Positions 1 to 9,270 of a stretch of DNA of 64,000 bases are shown piece by piece. The stretch spans positions 81,526-145,525 of the forward strand of contig NZ_JAFFQC010000008.1 of NCBI RefSeq assembly GCF_016918545.1, given 5' to 3'. The DNA comes from Desulfobulbus alkaliphilus. Lineage in GTDB: Bacteria > Desulfobacterota > Desulfobulbia > Desulfobulbales > Desulfobulbaceae. Every line of letters begins with the position of its first letter. The stretch's first letter is position 1. The notes below the pieces were generated by a model that had not been told where the DNA came from, ran no database searches, and saw only the letters and a list, made by a program, of their open reading frames with translations. A program made the translations under genes and the position numbers.

Positions 1-1
1 C

Positions 2-1711
2 AGGTACAAAGTCCCTCGAATCGCTTTTATCAACAAATGTGACCGAACCGGAGCCAATCCGTATCGGGTGACCAGGCAGCTGCGGGATAAACTGGACCTT
101 AACGCGGTCATGATTCAAATACCCATTGGCCTCGAAGGTGACCTGCAGGGCATGGTCGACCTGGTGGCCATGAAAGCCGTCTATTTTGACGGCGCCCAGG
201 GCGAACAGATCCGCACGGAGGATATTCCGGTTGATCTGCGGGACGAGGCCGAGAGCAAACGGGAAGAGCTGCTCGATGCGGTCTCCATGTTTTCCGACGA
301 ACTGATGGAGGCGATGCTGGAAGAGGCCGATATCCCTGAGACCCTGCTGCATGATGCCATCCGGCGGGCCACCCTCAGCCTGGAACTGACCCCGGTTATG
401 CTCGGTTCCGCCTATAAGAACAAAGGGATCCAACTGTTACTTGATGCGGTTGCCTCCTACCTGCCCTGTCCCACCGACATTGAAAATACCGCCCTTGACC
501 TGAACAAGGATGAGTCCGAAGTCATGGTCAGCCACAATCCAGACGACCCGCTGGTGGCCCTAGCCTTTAAACTGGAGGATGGACGCTACGGCCAGTTGAC
601 CTATATCCGCACCTATCAGGGCACCGTCCACAAAGGAGACACCATTATCAACAGCCGGACCGGCAAAAAGACCAAGGTCGGTCGCCTGGTCCGCATGCAC
701 GCCAACGAGATGGAGGAAATCGAGGGAACCGGATCAGGGGATATCGTTGCCCTGTTTGGAATCGATTGTGCCTCCGGAGACACTTTCTGCAGCAATGATC
801 TCAACTGGTCGATGAGTTCCATGCATGTCCCGGCCCCCGTCATCTCCCTGGCTATCAAGCCGGTGGACAATAAGGCCCAGATTAACATGTCCAAGGCGCT
901 CAATCGCTTCACCAAGGAAGATCCGACCTTCAGGACCTATGTTGATCACGAAACCAGCGAAACCATCATCTCCGGCATGGGTGAACTGCACCTCGAGGTC
1001 TATGTCGAGCGGATGAAACGGGAATACAAGGCGCTGGTCGAGGTGGGGGCGCCCCAGGTTGCCTATCGAGAGACCATCACCCAAAGAGCGGAATTCAACT
1101 ACATCCACAAAAAGCAGACAGGAGGCTCCGGTCAGTTCGGCCGCGTCAGCGGCTTCCTTGAGCCTCTTGATGATGGCGAGTATGAATTTGTCGACCAGAT
1201 CGTCGGTGGCGTCATACCGAGAGAATTCATCAGCTCCTGCGATAAGGGGTTTCAAAAAGCGCTGGAAAAGGGCACCCTGACCGGTGCACCGATTACCGGT
1301 ATCCGGGTGACCATCAACGACGGCAGTTATCATGCCGTGGACTCCTCGGATGTTGCCTTTCAGCAGGCGGCCATTGGCGCCTTCAGGCAAGGATACCCCA
1401 AAGCAGTCCCGGTTATCATGGAGCCGATCATGAAAGTGGCGGTGGAAGGTCCTTCCGAGTTTCAGGGCGCGGTCATGGGCAGCCTCAATCAACGCCGCGG
1501 TGTGATTATCGGCACCCTGGAGGAAAGCAATTACACAGTGGTCGAGGCGGAGATGCCATTAGCCGAAATGTTCGGCTATTCAACCACATTACGTTCCCTG
1601 ACCCAAGGAAAAGCGGAATTTACGATGGAATTTTCCACCTACAAACAAGTGCCGAAAAGTGTTGCTGAAGAATTAATCAAGAACTTTGCCTCACAGAAGA
1701 AAGAGGCGTAA
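2..1711 (+). CDS. fusA: Elongation factor G, 5'-truncated by the window edge
   Basis: This is the ribosomal translocase GTPase that moves tRNA and mRNA after each peptide bond. The reading frame is open from base 2, so the true start lies outside the window. The first visible residues include [12 protein letters not shown], the G4 guanine-specificity motif (NKxD; Cys replaces the more common Met). The rest covers the end of the G domain and domains II to V. A domain IV signature ([14 protein letters not shown]) lies near 1110-1145. The first in-frame GTG, at 68, is not a plausible start because it falls just after the G4 motif. About 570 residues are present out of roughly 690-700. It may be one of two EF-G paralogues, which the window cannot settle. 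No tuf or ribosomal protein gene follows. Confidence 0.96.
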   Translation, partial: RYKVPRIAFINKCDRTGANPYRVTRQLRDKLDLNAVMIQIPIGLEGDLQGMVDLVAMKAVYFDGAQGEQIRTEDIPVDLRDEAESKREELLDAVSMFSDELMEAMLEEADIPETLLHDAIRRATLSLELTPVMLGSAYKNKGIQLLLDAVASYLPCPTDIENTALDLNKDESEVMVSHNPDDPLVALAFKLEDGRYGQLTYIRTYQGTVHKGDTIINSRTGKKTKVGRLVRMHANEMEEIEGTGSGDIVALFGIDCASGDTFCSNDLNWSMSSMHVPAPVISLAIKPVDNKAQINMSKALNRFTKEDPTFRTYVDHETSETIISGMGELHLEVYVERMKREYKALVEVGAPQVAYRETITQRAEFNYIHKKQTGGSGQFGRVSGFLEPLDDGEYEFVDQIVGGVIPREFISSCDKGFQKALEKGTLTGAPITGIRVTINDGSYHAVDSSDVAFQQAAIGAFRQGYPKAVPVIMEPIMKVAVEGPSEFQGAVMGSLNQRRGVIIGTLEESNYTVVEAEMPLAEMFGYSTTLRSLTQGKAEFTMEFSTYKQVPKSVAEELIKNFASQKKEA

Positions 1712-1774
1712 CCCGGCCTGGTGATCCGCTGCCAATCGGAGAGAACAAGTGATAAACACTAGAGAGGAATGCAT

Positions 1775-2470
1775 ATGGGATACGAGCCACTGGTCCAGCA
1801 GAACCCGCTGAGGGTTCTCGATACGGGCGGAGAAAACAATCAGATGGGTCTGGTCATGGCCCGGCCGGGCCTCGGCAAAACCGCGCTACTGGTGCAGATA
1901 GCCCTGGACAACATCTTTCGGGGCAAGAGGGTCATCCATGTCAGCATCGGTGAAAGCATCGATAAGACAAAAAGCTGGTATGACGGCATTCTTCAGTCCA
2001 TCATTCAGGATTACAGCTTGTCCAACCCCCAGGAACTGATCGACATGGTGACCCGTAACCGAATGATCATGACCTTCAAAATAGCCGCCTTCAGCCGTTC
2101 CAGACTGGAAGAACGACTCAACGATCTTGTCCTCCAGGACATATTCCGGCCCAACTGCCTCATTGTCGATGGCTTTGATTTCGTGAACGCCGACCGTGAA
2201 GCCCTGGAAGATATCAGAAACCTCATGGAAACCATGAACATGCAGGCATGGTTCTCCGCTAATTGCCGCCGCGAGGACACCCGGGTCTCACCCGCCGGAG
2301 TCCCGGCACCCTGCCATGAGATTGATGATCTCTTTGACATGATCATCCTGCTCAAGCCGGAACAGGATGCCACCATTCAACTGGACATCATCCGAAACTA
2401 TGGTGAACAGGTGGAAAACGGCAAAGGGCTGCGCCTGGACCCCACCACCATGATGGTCAAAAAAATTTAA
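1775..2470 (+). CDS. RecA/KaiC-like P-loop ATPase of unknown role
   Basis: A cytoplasmic protein of about 231 residues with a clear nucleotide-binding core. The Walker A-like motif ARPGLGKT is near residue 30, followed by a helix (ALLVQIALDN) and a strand (KRVIHVSIGE). A Walker B-like strand (NCLIVDGFDF) is near residue 130. This layout matches RecA/KaiC/DnaB-fold ATPases, but no other domain is visible and I do not recognise a named family. Two ATGs compete: 1769 directly abuts the purine-rich AGAGAGGA, while 1775 has a 6-nt spacing from it, so I prefer 1775. It lies between fusA and hisA on the same strand, 63 nt after fusA, and may be co-transcribed. No substrate or pathway is implied by the sequence. 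Confidence 0.65.
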   Translation: MGYEPLVQQNPLRVLDTGGENNQMGLVMARPGLGKTALLVQIALDNIFRGKRVIHVSIGESIDKTKSWYDGILQSIIQDYSLSNPQELIDMVTRNRMIMTFKIAAFSRSRLEERLNDLVLQDIFRPNCLIVDGFDFVNADREALEDIRNLMETMNMQAWFSANCRREDTRVSPAGVPAPCHEIDDLFDMIILLKPEQDATIQLDIIRNYGEQVENGKGLRLDPTTMMVKKI

Positions 2471-2525
2471 TTTCCAGGGGGCGACGGTCCCGGCTCCGGC
2501 GGCCCCCTGCTTCAGGATCATCGCC

Positions 2526-3287
2526 ATGCGGTTCCGTCCTTGCATAGACTTGCACGAAGGCAGAGTCAAACAGATTGTCGGCTCAACACTGGCGGGCAAT
2601 GGCACCGGGCCGCACACCAATTTTTCCTCGGAACTTCCGTCTTCTTATTACGCCGAGATGTACCGTCGCGACCGCCTGACCGGCGGTCATGTCATCATGC
2701 TCGGTCCGGGCAACGAAGCGGCGGCTCGTGAAGCACTACGCGCCTGGCCCGGCGGTCTGCAGGTGGGCGGTGGTATTAGCGACCAAAACGCTGCCCAATG
2801 GCTCGAACTCGGAGCCTCCCACGTCATTGTCACCTCCCATGTCTTTCACGACGGCCACATTGACCGGCAGCGCCTGCGCCGGCTGAATGACCTGATCGGC
2901 GCCAGGCATCTGGTGCTCGACCTTAGTTGCCGCCGTCGCGGCAATGCGTATTATGTGGTCACCGACCGATGGCAGAAATTTACCGACGTCACGATCAATG
3001 CCGCGGTTCTTGATTCGCTGGCAACCTGCTGCGATGAATTCCTGATCCATGCCGTCGATGTCGAAGGCAAATGCATGGGGATTGATGTGCAACTCCTGAA
3101 AATCCTTGCCACAGCTACACCCATCCCGACAACCTATGCCGGCGGAGTGGCTTCAATGGCTGACCTGGAACTCATCAACACTGCCGGTCAGGGGCGCATT
3201 GATGTCACTGTGGGCTCCGCCCTCGATATTTTCGGCGGCACCGGTCTTTACTACCGTGACGTGGTGGCGTATTGTGACCACACCTGA
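2526..3287 (+). CDS. hisA: HisA, eukaryote-type (HIS6-like) ProFAR isomerase
   Basis: Phosphoribosylformimino-5-aminoimidazole carboxamide ribotide isomerase, an Amadori isomerase of histidine synthesis. The 253-residue TIM barrel follows the fungal HIS6 pattern rather than the usual bacterial HisA. Key blocks are CIDLHEGRVKQIVG at the start, SSYYAEMY, GHVIMLGP, LQVGGGI, VIVTSHVF, LVLDLSC, FLIHAVDVEG and TTYAGGV, ending with VGSALDIFGG. The paired phosphate-binding turns (VGGGI and the C-terminal GSALDIFGG) and the first-strand Asp are intact, so it should be active. No other his gene is present. The gene follows the P-loop ATPase by 55 nt and overlaps a small downstream ORF. Assignment is firm; the eukaryote-type affiliation rests on remembered yeast HIS6 blocks. 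Confidence 0.9.
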   Translation: MRFRPCIDLHEGRVKQIVGSTLAGNGTGPHTNFSSELPSSYYAEMYRRDRLTGGHVIMLGPGNEAAAREALRAWPGGLQVGGGISDQNAAQWLELGASHVIVTSHVFHDGHIDRQRLRRLNDLIGARHLVLDLSCRRRGNAYYVVTDRWQKFTDVTINAAVLDSLATCCDEFLIHAVDVEGKCMGIDVQLLKILATATPIPTTYAGGVASMADLELINTAGQGRIDVTVGSALDIFGGTGLYYRDVVAYCDHT

Positions 3288-3450
3288 ACCGCCCTCAGTT
3301 GACCTTGCCGAATTGAAACTCCTGATTCCCGAGGAATTGTACCGGGCTTTTCAACGATGCCTCTGGGTCCGGATCAATGAAACCGGACAGACGCAATTAC
3401 AACTCATGGAAGAAACTGTCCGTGACTTTCTCGCCAAGCATGGATGTTGA
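3274..3450 (+). CDS. Small protein of unknown function overlapping hisA
   Basis: A short ORF of about 58 residues beginning at GTG 3274 (an in-frame GTG at 3256 is an alternative) and overlapping the hisA 3' end in another frame. The predicted product is acidic and helical (PSVDLAELKLLIPEELYRAF, then ETVRDFLAKHGC). Past the hisA stop the frame stays open for about 55 codons with natural-looking composition, which is why I list it. There is no convincing ribosome binding site, so translation would depend on coupling to hisA. No family recognised. Confidence 0.4.
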   Translation: MTTPEPPSVDLAELKLLIPEELYRAFQRCLWVRINETGQTQLQLMEETVRDFLAKHGC

Positions 3451-3519
3451 CCGAGACATCGTTGCTTGACCTCCCTTCCTCCTTCATTTAATATTAATCT
3501 CGATCACCACTCCCATGGT

Positions 3520-3734
3520 CCTCAATCCGTGACGGCTGGACTTTTTTCGATATATCTTGCTGTAACCAAATTATAATATTGGCGGAATCCTTGATAATAC
3601 CCGTCACCAGTCGCCCCTCGGGTCATACATCCGCACGCCATCTGCATTGCCCGTAAACGTCTGGTGAAGTCTACCTTTATCGAACGCTCACAGACAGTAC
3701 AACTGACGCATGGACGAACGCTCACGGATCCAGG
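3520..3734 (+). repeat. MITE-like element, copy 1 (full length)
   Basis: Non-coding element of about 215 bp running from the 'L' end (CCTCAATCCGTGACGG) to the 'R' end (CTCACGGATCCAGG). It is flanked on both sides by the 5-bp direct repeat ATGGT (3515-3519 and 3735-3739), a target-site duplication. It ends 47 bp upstream of the HDOD start codon, so it occupies the promoter region of that gene. The interval 3451-3519 holds nothing else recognisable. Confidence 0.9.
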
Positions 3735-3781
3735 ATGGTATCTGTCCACCAGCTCTTATTATTGTCTCCGTTAATGAACCT

Positions 3782-4639
3782 ATGAACGAACGACAAAAAA
3801 AACTTGAGAAAATCCAAACTGTTGTCGATAAAATGCCCAGCTTGTCCACCACGGTCGGCAAGGTATTGGAAATCTGCAGCAGAGTGGATACCTCACCCAA
3901 CGATCTCAACAAGGTCATATCCCTTGACCCCGTGCTCACCGGCCAGGTCCTGAAGCTGATCAATTCGGCTTATTATTCGTTGATGAACAAGGTCACCTCG
4001 CTGACCCGTGCCATCATCATGCTGGGTTTGAATACTGTCAAAAATCTTGCCCTGTCCACCGCCATCATCCGTTGTGTCGGTCAGGTAAAAAAATCCAAGG
4101 CCTTGCCGATCAAGGCATTCTGGACTCATTCCATCGGTGTCGGGGTCATGGCGAAACTCCTTGCCGCTGAACGTGGGATTCCCCTGGCTGAACGGGAAGA
4201 ATATTTTGTTGCCGGTTTGCTCCATGATCTGGGAAAAATTCCCTTTGGGGATGAATATACCGATGTCCTTGCCCGGGTGCGGGACATTCAGGAGGCTCTT
4301 GTTCTCGTCGAACGCCAGACCTTAGCCATTGACCACGAAGAGACTGGCCAGATGATCGCCTCCAAATGGAAACTTAATGCCGTCATTACCGACGCCATCT
4401 GCCATCACCATACCCCCGACCAGGCCCACCCGGACAACCAGGCATTGGTGGCCACCGTTGCCCTTGCTGATTTTTATGTGTGTCTGTTCGATATCGGCTA
4501 CGCCGGCAACCTTTTCCCGGAGGAAACAAACCTGACCTATCTTCTTGAAACCTGCGGTTTGCAATGGAGTACGGTCGCCGCTCTATCCGAAACCGTGGAC
4601 CTTGAAATAGAAAAAGCGGAAATTTTCCTGCAGATCTGA
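3782..4639 (+). CDS. HDOD-domain signalling protein
   Basis: A 285-residue protein made almost entirely of an HDOD domain, a variant HD fold used in bacterial signalling and stress regulation. The first half carries the typical opening LEKIQTVVDKMPSLSTTV, LISLDPVLTGQVLKLINSAYY and the helix LTRAIIMLGLNTVKNLALS. A GLLHDLGKIPF block in the second half keeps HD residues and CHHHTP follows, so metal binding is conceivable, although most HDOD proteins are non-enzymatic. I start it at ATG 3782; the same frame extends to 3710, but that ATG lies inside a mobile repeat. The gene stands alone between repeat copies. Confidence 0.85.
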   Translation: MNERQKKLEKIQTVVDKMPSLSTTVGKVLEICSRVDTSPNDLNKVISLDPVLTGQVLKLINSAYYSLMNKVTSLTRAIIMLGLNTVKNLALSTAIIRCVGQVKKSKALPIKAFWTHSIGVGVMAKLLAAERGIPLAEREEYFVAGLLHDLGKIPFGDEYTDVLARVRDIQEALVLVERQTLAIDHEETGQMIASKWKLNAVITDAICHHHTPDQAHPDNQALVATVALADFYVCLFDIGYAGNLFPEETNLTYLLETCGLQWSTVAALSETVDLEIEKAEIFLQI

Positions 4640-4693
4640 ACGAAATATCCGAGAATCAAAGAAAAGCTCACCGCTTTTCCAGACTATCACCTG

Positions 4694-4911
4694 CCTGGAT
4701 CCGTGAGCGTTCGTCCGTGCGTCAGCTTTATTGTCTGTGACCGTTCGATGAAAGTAAACTTTATCGGACGGTTACGGGCAATGAAGATGGCATGCGCACG
4801 GACGCCCCGAAGGGCGGCTGGTGAAGGTTCTCTTTAAGGATTCTGCTGCAATTATAATATGCTTACAGCAAGATATATCCAAAACAAGCGTCCAGTCGTC
4901 ACGGATTCAGG
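4694..4911 (-). repeat. MITE-like element, copy 2, nested in copy 3
   Basis: Full-length copy (218 bp) in reverse orientation, from CCTGGATCCGTGAGCG to CACGGATTCAGG. The 5-bp direct repeat ACCTG flanks it (4689-4693 and 4912-4916). The right-hand ACCTG includes the first bases of copy 3, so copy 2 inserted into the very end of copy 3. Between the HDOD stop (4639) and this element no other feature is visible. Confidence 0.92.
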
Positions 4912-4912
4912 A

Positions 4913-5127
4913 CCTGGATTCGTGACGGCTGGACTCTTGTTTGGGGGGTTTATTTTGCTGTAATCAGGTTGTGATTGCAGCGAAATGTTTTATGATAACC
5001 TCTACCAGTCGCCCTCCGGGGCGTCCGTCCATACGCTATCTTTATGGCCCGTACTCGTTCGATACAGTGTACTTTCATCGAACGGTCAACAACATCAAAG
5101 CTGACGCGCGGAAGAACACGGACCAGG
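4913..5127 (+). repeat. MITE-like element, copy 3 (older, interrupted at its end)
   Basis: Copy of about 215 bp with a worn R end (GAAGAACACGGACCAGG). If copy 2 and its ACCTG duplication are removed, copy 3 is flanked by TATCA on both sides (4685-4689 and 5128-5132). That is its own target duplication and makes it the older insertion. The two copies form a head-to-head inverted pair filling most of 4640-5222. Confidence 0.9.
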
Positions 5128-5222
5128 TATCAATAACACGCTCGCTGCGTGTTGCAGGACGTTCCACTTTGCACAGATAGGCCCGATGAACCTGTACAAC
5201 ACACACTGATACGACTGATACA

Positions 5223-6146
5223 ATGATCAAGGTGAAATTCTGGGGCGTACGCGGCTCCATCCCCTGTCCGGGACCCAAAACCGTGAAATACGGTGGCAAT
5301 ACCGCCTGCATTGAGTTGCGATTTCCCGAAGTCGATCGCCATATTATCATTGATGCCGGTTCCGGGCTTCGCGAACTGGCCAACTATATGCTTGCCCACG
5401 ACCTGCCCCGTGGCCCCATTGCCACGGAAATCTACCTGTCCCATACCCATTGGGACCACATTATGGGGTTTCCTTTTTTCATTCCTGCATATATTCCAGG
5501 AACCTCCATCAAAGTGTTCGGGCCAGTGACCTACGAGGATGAACCTCTGGAAGCAGTGGTCGGCGGTCAGATGAAATACCGCTATTTCCCGGTCAATATG
5601 GGAGAACTGGCTGGCTCCATTGCCTATCATCGACTGAAAGAGGAACCGCACATTGATCTTGGCGATGGTATTATTCTCTCGACCACGATCATCAACCACC
5701 CCATCACCACCCTGGGATACCGGTTCAGCTTCCGCGGCGCTGTTTTCTGCACCGCCTATGATACGGAACCTTTTCGCAATCTTTTTGTCACCGATCCAAC
5801 CGATCCATCCTATGATGAACTCATGGCCCATGAGGGAGAAGAAGCCGCGAGGGAGCAGAATCAGGCCCTGGAAAACTTCTTCAAAGGTGCTGACCTGCTC
5901 GTCCATGACGCTCAATATACGCGGCATGAATATGAAAAAGGCAAAACTGGTTGGGGCCATACCCCCATTGAGGATGCCATAGCCGCCGCGCGCCGGGCCG
6001 GTGTCAAGCAACTGGCGCTCTTCCATCACGATCCGGAACGGAGCGATGAACAGATTGACACCATGACCTCTCTGTACTGTACCCCGGAACAGACCGGCAC
6101 CATGCATGCTTTTTTCGCTTATGAGGGCCAGGAAATCATCCTCTGA
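5223..6146 (+). CDS. Metallo-beta-lactamase-fold hydrolase
   Basis: A 307-residue MBL-fold protein of unknown substrate. It opens with MIKVKFWGVRGSIPCPGP, a start common to stand-alone phosphodiesterase-like MBL proteins linked to signalling. The metal motif is HTHWDH (near residue 75), variant HxHxDH. Later metal ligands are plausible in INHPITTLGYRF, LVHDAQYT (Asp) and LALFHHDPERSD (His). Both zinc sites appear complete. No signal peptide is present, so it is cytoplasmic. It stands between the repeat pair and yedF, 54 nt upstream of the latter and on the same strand. I would not give a substrate. Confidence 0.85.
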   Translation: MIKVKFWGVRGSIPCPGPKTVKYGGNTACIELRFPEVDRHIIIDAGSGLRELANYMLAHDLPRGPIATEIYLSHTHWDHIMGFPFFIPAYIPGTSIKVFGPVTYEDEPLEAVVGGQMKYRYFPVNMGELAGSIAYHRLKEEPHIDLGDGIILSTTIINHPITTLGYRFSFRGAVFCTAYDTEPFRNLFVTDPTDPSYDELMAHEGEEAAREQNQALENFFKGADLLVHDAQYTRHEYEKGKTGWGHTPIEDAIAAARRAGVKQLALFHHDPERSDEQIDTMTSLYCTPEQTGTMHAFFAYEGQEIIL

Positions 6147-6200
6147 GCCTTACCCAACTTCTTTCCGGAACACCCGGATAGCTCCACGCAAGGTGGCCCC

Positions 6201-6818
6201 ATGACGTATATGCTTCTGGATTGCAGCGGTCTTGCCTGCCCCCAACCCGTTCTCCGCACCAAGGAAACCCTGGAGCAGGGCGCGGTTCTATTTGATGTGG
6301 TTGTCGATAACGAGGCGTCAAAGAACAACATTCTTCGCTTTGCCGGCAGCCAGGGACACCATGCCGAGGTCATCGATACCCGGAAAGACCGCTTTACCAT
6401 CCGTATTCAGGCGACAGCGACACCTGCCGCCAACCAACCATTCACAGGTGATGCGTACCAGTGCGATCCCCCCGAAGGAATCAGCATGATCTACGTCATC
6501 TCGGCCGATGCCATGGGCCGGGGCAATGATCAACTGGGGTGGGCTCTCCTCCAGACATACATCCAGACGATCAAGGAGGTGTCGCCCCTGCCTGATAAAA
6601 TTCTGCTCTACAACAGTGGCGTCAAGCTGGTGACAGCCGCCTCCGGGGCGCTGACTGCCTTGGAAGAGTTGCAGGCCAAAGGGGTGGAAATCCTTGCCTG
6701 CGGCACCTGTCTGGATTTTTATAAGTTAAAGTCGGCAATCAAGGTCGGCCGTATTTCCAACATGTATGACATAATGCAGGCAATGGCCGATGCCGATAAG
6801 ATCGTCAGTCCATTGTAA
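6201..6818 (+). CDS. yedF: YedF-type sulfurtransferase-like protein (TusA + DsrE-like domains)
   Basis: A 205-residue two-domain protein. Residues 1-75 form a TusA/SirA-like domain with the CPQP motif (DCSGLACPQPVLRTKETLEQ), whose Cys carries persulfide or selenium in this family. Residues about 95-205 form a DsrE-like domain (IYVISADAMGRGNDQLGWALL), with the candidate Cys pair ILACGTCLDFY near its end. The family is annotated as selenium-metabolism protein YedF, usually near selD, but no selenium gene is visible here. It follows the MBL gene by 54 nt and may share its transcript. Confidence 0.85.
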   Translation: MTYMLLDCSGLACPQPVLRTKETLEQGAVLFDVVVDNEASKNNILRFAGSQGHHAEVIDTRKDRFTIRIQATATPAANQPFTGDAYQCDPPEGISMIYVISADAMGRGNDQLGWALLQTYIQTIKEVSPLPDKILLYNSGVKLVTAASGALTALEELQAKGVEILACGTCLDFYKLKSAIKVGRISNMYDIMQAMADADKIVSPL

Positions 6819-6905
6819 TGCAGCATCACCGGAGTTTTTCCCTTGCATCTGCGTATCCTATCCCGGAAAAACCCTGCTTCTCTCTCTTCTGACCCCACAT
6901 GACCG

Positions 6906-9098
6906 ATGACACACCAAAAAGCCCCCTGCCGTCGTAATCGCCCCGATGTTGGCCTGTGCCTTTACTCCTCCAAGGTTTTCGTGCGAGCTGTCTTTTCCTC
7001 CCTTGTCACCACCCTGTTGCTGCTGGCCCTGGCATCCGGATGTCTCGCCAGGACAGCTCCGCCATCCTTCGATGAGGACCGTAACCGCCTCATCGCGTTT
7101 ATTCTCAGCCAGCAACTGCCCAACCAGCATTTCGGCCATGAGTCGCTGGATGACACTTTTTCCCACAAAGCCTTCGATCTCTACCTCCGCCAGTTGGACC
7201 CGAGAAAAAGATTTCTGCTCCAATCCGATGTCAGCGAGCTTTCCGCTTTTTCGTCCCACATCAGCAATGAACTGGCCAGAGGCCGGCTTGTCCTCGCTGA
7301 TGCCGGAATGGACCTGCTCAACGACAGAATCAACCAGGTGCAGCGATTCATCGACCCAGTCCTTGACCAGGGTTTTGACCTGGAACGAAAAGAATATCTT
7401 GAAATTGATCCGAAAAAACTGGACTACGCCAAAAACATCGATGATCTGAGGGAACGATGGCGTCTTTCCCTCAAGATACAGGTACTGGACACCTACATCG
7501 AAGCTCTCATCGCCCAAGGAAAACAGCATCCCGAAGCCCTTGCACATCTCACCCCAAAATACCACCCAGCCGAATATGAAGAGGCCGTACAAAAGGTCAG
7601 GGCCAGTACCCATCGCTCACTCAACCGATTATTGCAACAAACCCGGCAGGATCATTACGATCGCTATTTCAATGCGGTGACCAGGGCGTTCGATCCTCAC
7701 ACCGACTACATGCCACCCACATCCAAGGAAGATTTCGATATCCAGATGAGCGGATCACTGGAAGGAATCGGTGCCCTGCTTCGCGAGGATGAAGGGCTCA
7801 TCAAAGTGATGAGGATCATACCCGGAAGTGCAGCGGAAAAAGAGGGACAGCTGCAGGCGGAGGACATCATTCTCGCCGTAGCCGAAAAAAATGGGGCTCC
7901 AGTCGATATATCAGAAATGCGGATTCGCGAGGCTGTCAGATATATCAGAGGCCCTAAAGGGACGGAGGTCCGTCTCACCGTCCAGAAGCCCGATGGGGCC
8001 AAGCGCATCATCACCATTGTCCGCGACGTCGTCCGTATCGAGGAGTCTTATGTGCAATCCTTTATCCTCGAAGGCGAAAATGACCTTGCCGTCGGCTATC
8101 TGCGCATACCCAGTTTCTATCGCGATTTTGCCGCGCAGAACAATGGCCGACCAGGTCGAAATGTCACCGATGACACCAAGGCCGAACTTCTCCATTTACG
8201 CAGCCAGAACATCGGGGGCCTCATTCTCGACCTTCGCAACAATGGTGGTGGAGCCCTGACCGATGCGGTCACTATTTCCGGCCTGTTTCTTCCCGGGGGC
8301 CCGATTGTCCAGGTCAAGGACTCGCTGGGATCAATCAGGGTCATGGAGGATGAGGAATCCGACGTTATCTACGACGGCCCCCTGATTGTCCTTGTCAACC
8401 AGTTCAGTGCCTCTGCCTCGGAGATCCTCGCCGCCGCTCTCCAGGATTATGGTCGGGCCTTGATAGTCGGTGGAGAACATACCCACGGCAAGGGAACGGT
8501 ACAGGCACTGCTTGACATGAACAAAAACCTTCCCCTTCTCAACCTGCGCAGGCATGACGACCTTGGCGCACTCAAACTGACCATTCAAAAGTTTTATCGA
8601 ATCAGCGGAGGATCCACCCAATATAAAGGAGTTGAACCCGACCTGGTGTTCCCTTCTCCCTACGATCATATTCAAAGCGGGGAGCGATTCATGGAACACT
8701 CACTGCCGTGGGACCAGGTTGAAGATGTACCTTTTACCCCGTGGTCCGGTGTCCGTTTCGATACCAGAAAGGCCGAAAAAATGGGCAGGCAATGGGCTGC
8801 AACGAACGAACTCTTCCTGAAGATTCAGGATGAAACCAACAAAGCCAGGGAGCGGGGCGAGCAAACCAGGATGGCGGTTGCCCTGGAAACCATGTGGCAG
8901 GAACGCCAGGAACTGGCAACCGCGCGCCGAGAGGCACGGATCGCCGGTCTGCTTGAGGACGAACAGGATCCGGATACATATCCTGACGAGAGCATTGATC
9001 TCGAACAACGTCTTGCTCAGGATCCTTTTGTACAGATCTCACTGTTTTTAATAAACAATGCGATTAAAAACACCGGCACGGTCGCCCGCACCCCATGA
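6906..9098 (+). CDS. prc: Tail-specific (C-terminal-processing) protease, Prc/Tsp family
   Basis: A 730-residue periplasmic serine protease of the S41 family that degrades or trims proteins from the C terminus. After a hydrophobic segment (FSSLVTTLLLLALASGCLA), which has a weak lipobox, comes the Tsp N-terminal domain (RNRLIAFILSQQLPNQHF). A PDZ domain (EGIGALLREDEGLIKVMRIIPGS) spans about 245-330. In the protease core the nucleophile Ser lies in QFSASASEI and the Lys base in HTHGKGTVQ, spaced as in E. coli Tsp. The C terminus (DUF3340-like) is rich in charged helix. Length matches the long Tsp type. The first ATG is used; a later start would shorten a long n-region. Confidence 0.92.
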   Translation: MTHQKAPCRRNRPDVGLCLYSSKVFVRAVFSSLVTTLLLLALASGCLARTAPPSFDEDRNRLIAFILSQQLPNQHFGHESLDDTFSHKAFDLYLRQLDPRKRFLLQSDVSELSAFSSHISNELARGRLVLADAGMDLLNDRINQVQRFIDPVLDQGFDLERKEYLEIDPKKLDYAKNIDDLRERWRLSLKIQVLDTYIEALIAQGKQHPEALAHLTPKYHPAEYEEAVQKVRASTHRSLNRLLQQTRQDHYDRYFNAVTRAFDPHTDYMPPTSKEDFDIQMSGSLEGIGALLREDEGLIKVMRIIPGSAAEKEGQLQAEDIILAVAEKNGAPVDISEMRIREAVRYIRGPKGTEVRLTVQKPDGAKRIITIVRDVVRIEESYVQSFILEGENDLAVGYLRIPSFYRDFAAQNNGRPGRNVTDDTKAELLHLRSQNIGGLILDLRNNGGGALTDAVTISGLFLPGGPIVQVKDSLGSIRVMEDEESDVIYDGPLIVLVNQFSASASEILAAALQDYGRALIVGGEHTHGKGTVQALLDMNKNLPLLNLRRHDDLGALKLTIQKFYRISGGSTQYKGVEPDLVFPSPYDHIQSGERFMEHSLPWDQVEDVPFTPWSGVRFDTRKAEKMGRQWAATNELFLKIQDETNKARERGEQTRMAVALETMWQERQELATARREARIAGLLEDEQDPDTYPDESIDLEQRLAQDPFVQISLFLINNAIKNTGTVARTP

Positions 9099-9126
9099 AC
9101 TTTTATCTTGAAACAAACCTCCAATC

Positions 9127-9270
9127 ATGCTAGAGGATGCAGTGCATGAATCGTCATTCATTTTCAGACCGATGGGACTTGCTGGTAAATTGAAGCAACT
9201 ATCTGAAATGTCCCACTCGTTACGTACCAAACTGAACATTCGGGCCGATATCCGCACACGATGGAATTAA
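9127..9270 (+). CDS. Possible 47-residue ORF overlapping the RsbRD start
   Basis: An ATG-initiated frame of 48 codons whose stop (9268-9270) lies just inside the following gene, overlapping its start by 10 bases. The sequence (MLEDAVHESSFIFRPMGLAG, then KLKQLSEMSHSLRTKLN) is basic and could be helical. It has no good ribosome binding site and no recognisable family. It may be a coupling leader for the RsbRD gene or simply chance; I lean to uncertain. Confidence 0.25.
   Translation: MLEDAVHESSFIFRPMGLAGKLKQLSEMSHSLRTKLNIRADIRTRWN

Noticed and set aside
734..1492. Long minus-strand frame (252 codons) opposite fusA
   Set aside because: It mirrors the conserved EF-G coding frame, has no recognisable domain and no ribosome binding site.
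5130..6107. 325-codon minus-strand frame opposite the MBL-fold gene
   Set aside because: Antisense shadow of a clear MBL-fold gene; composition is Gly/His-rich as expected for an antisense frame.
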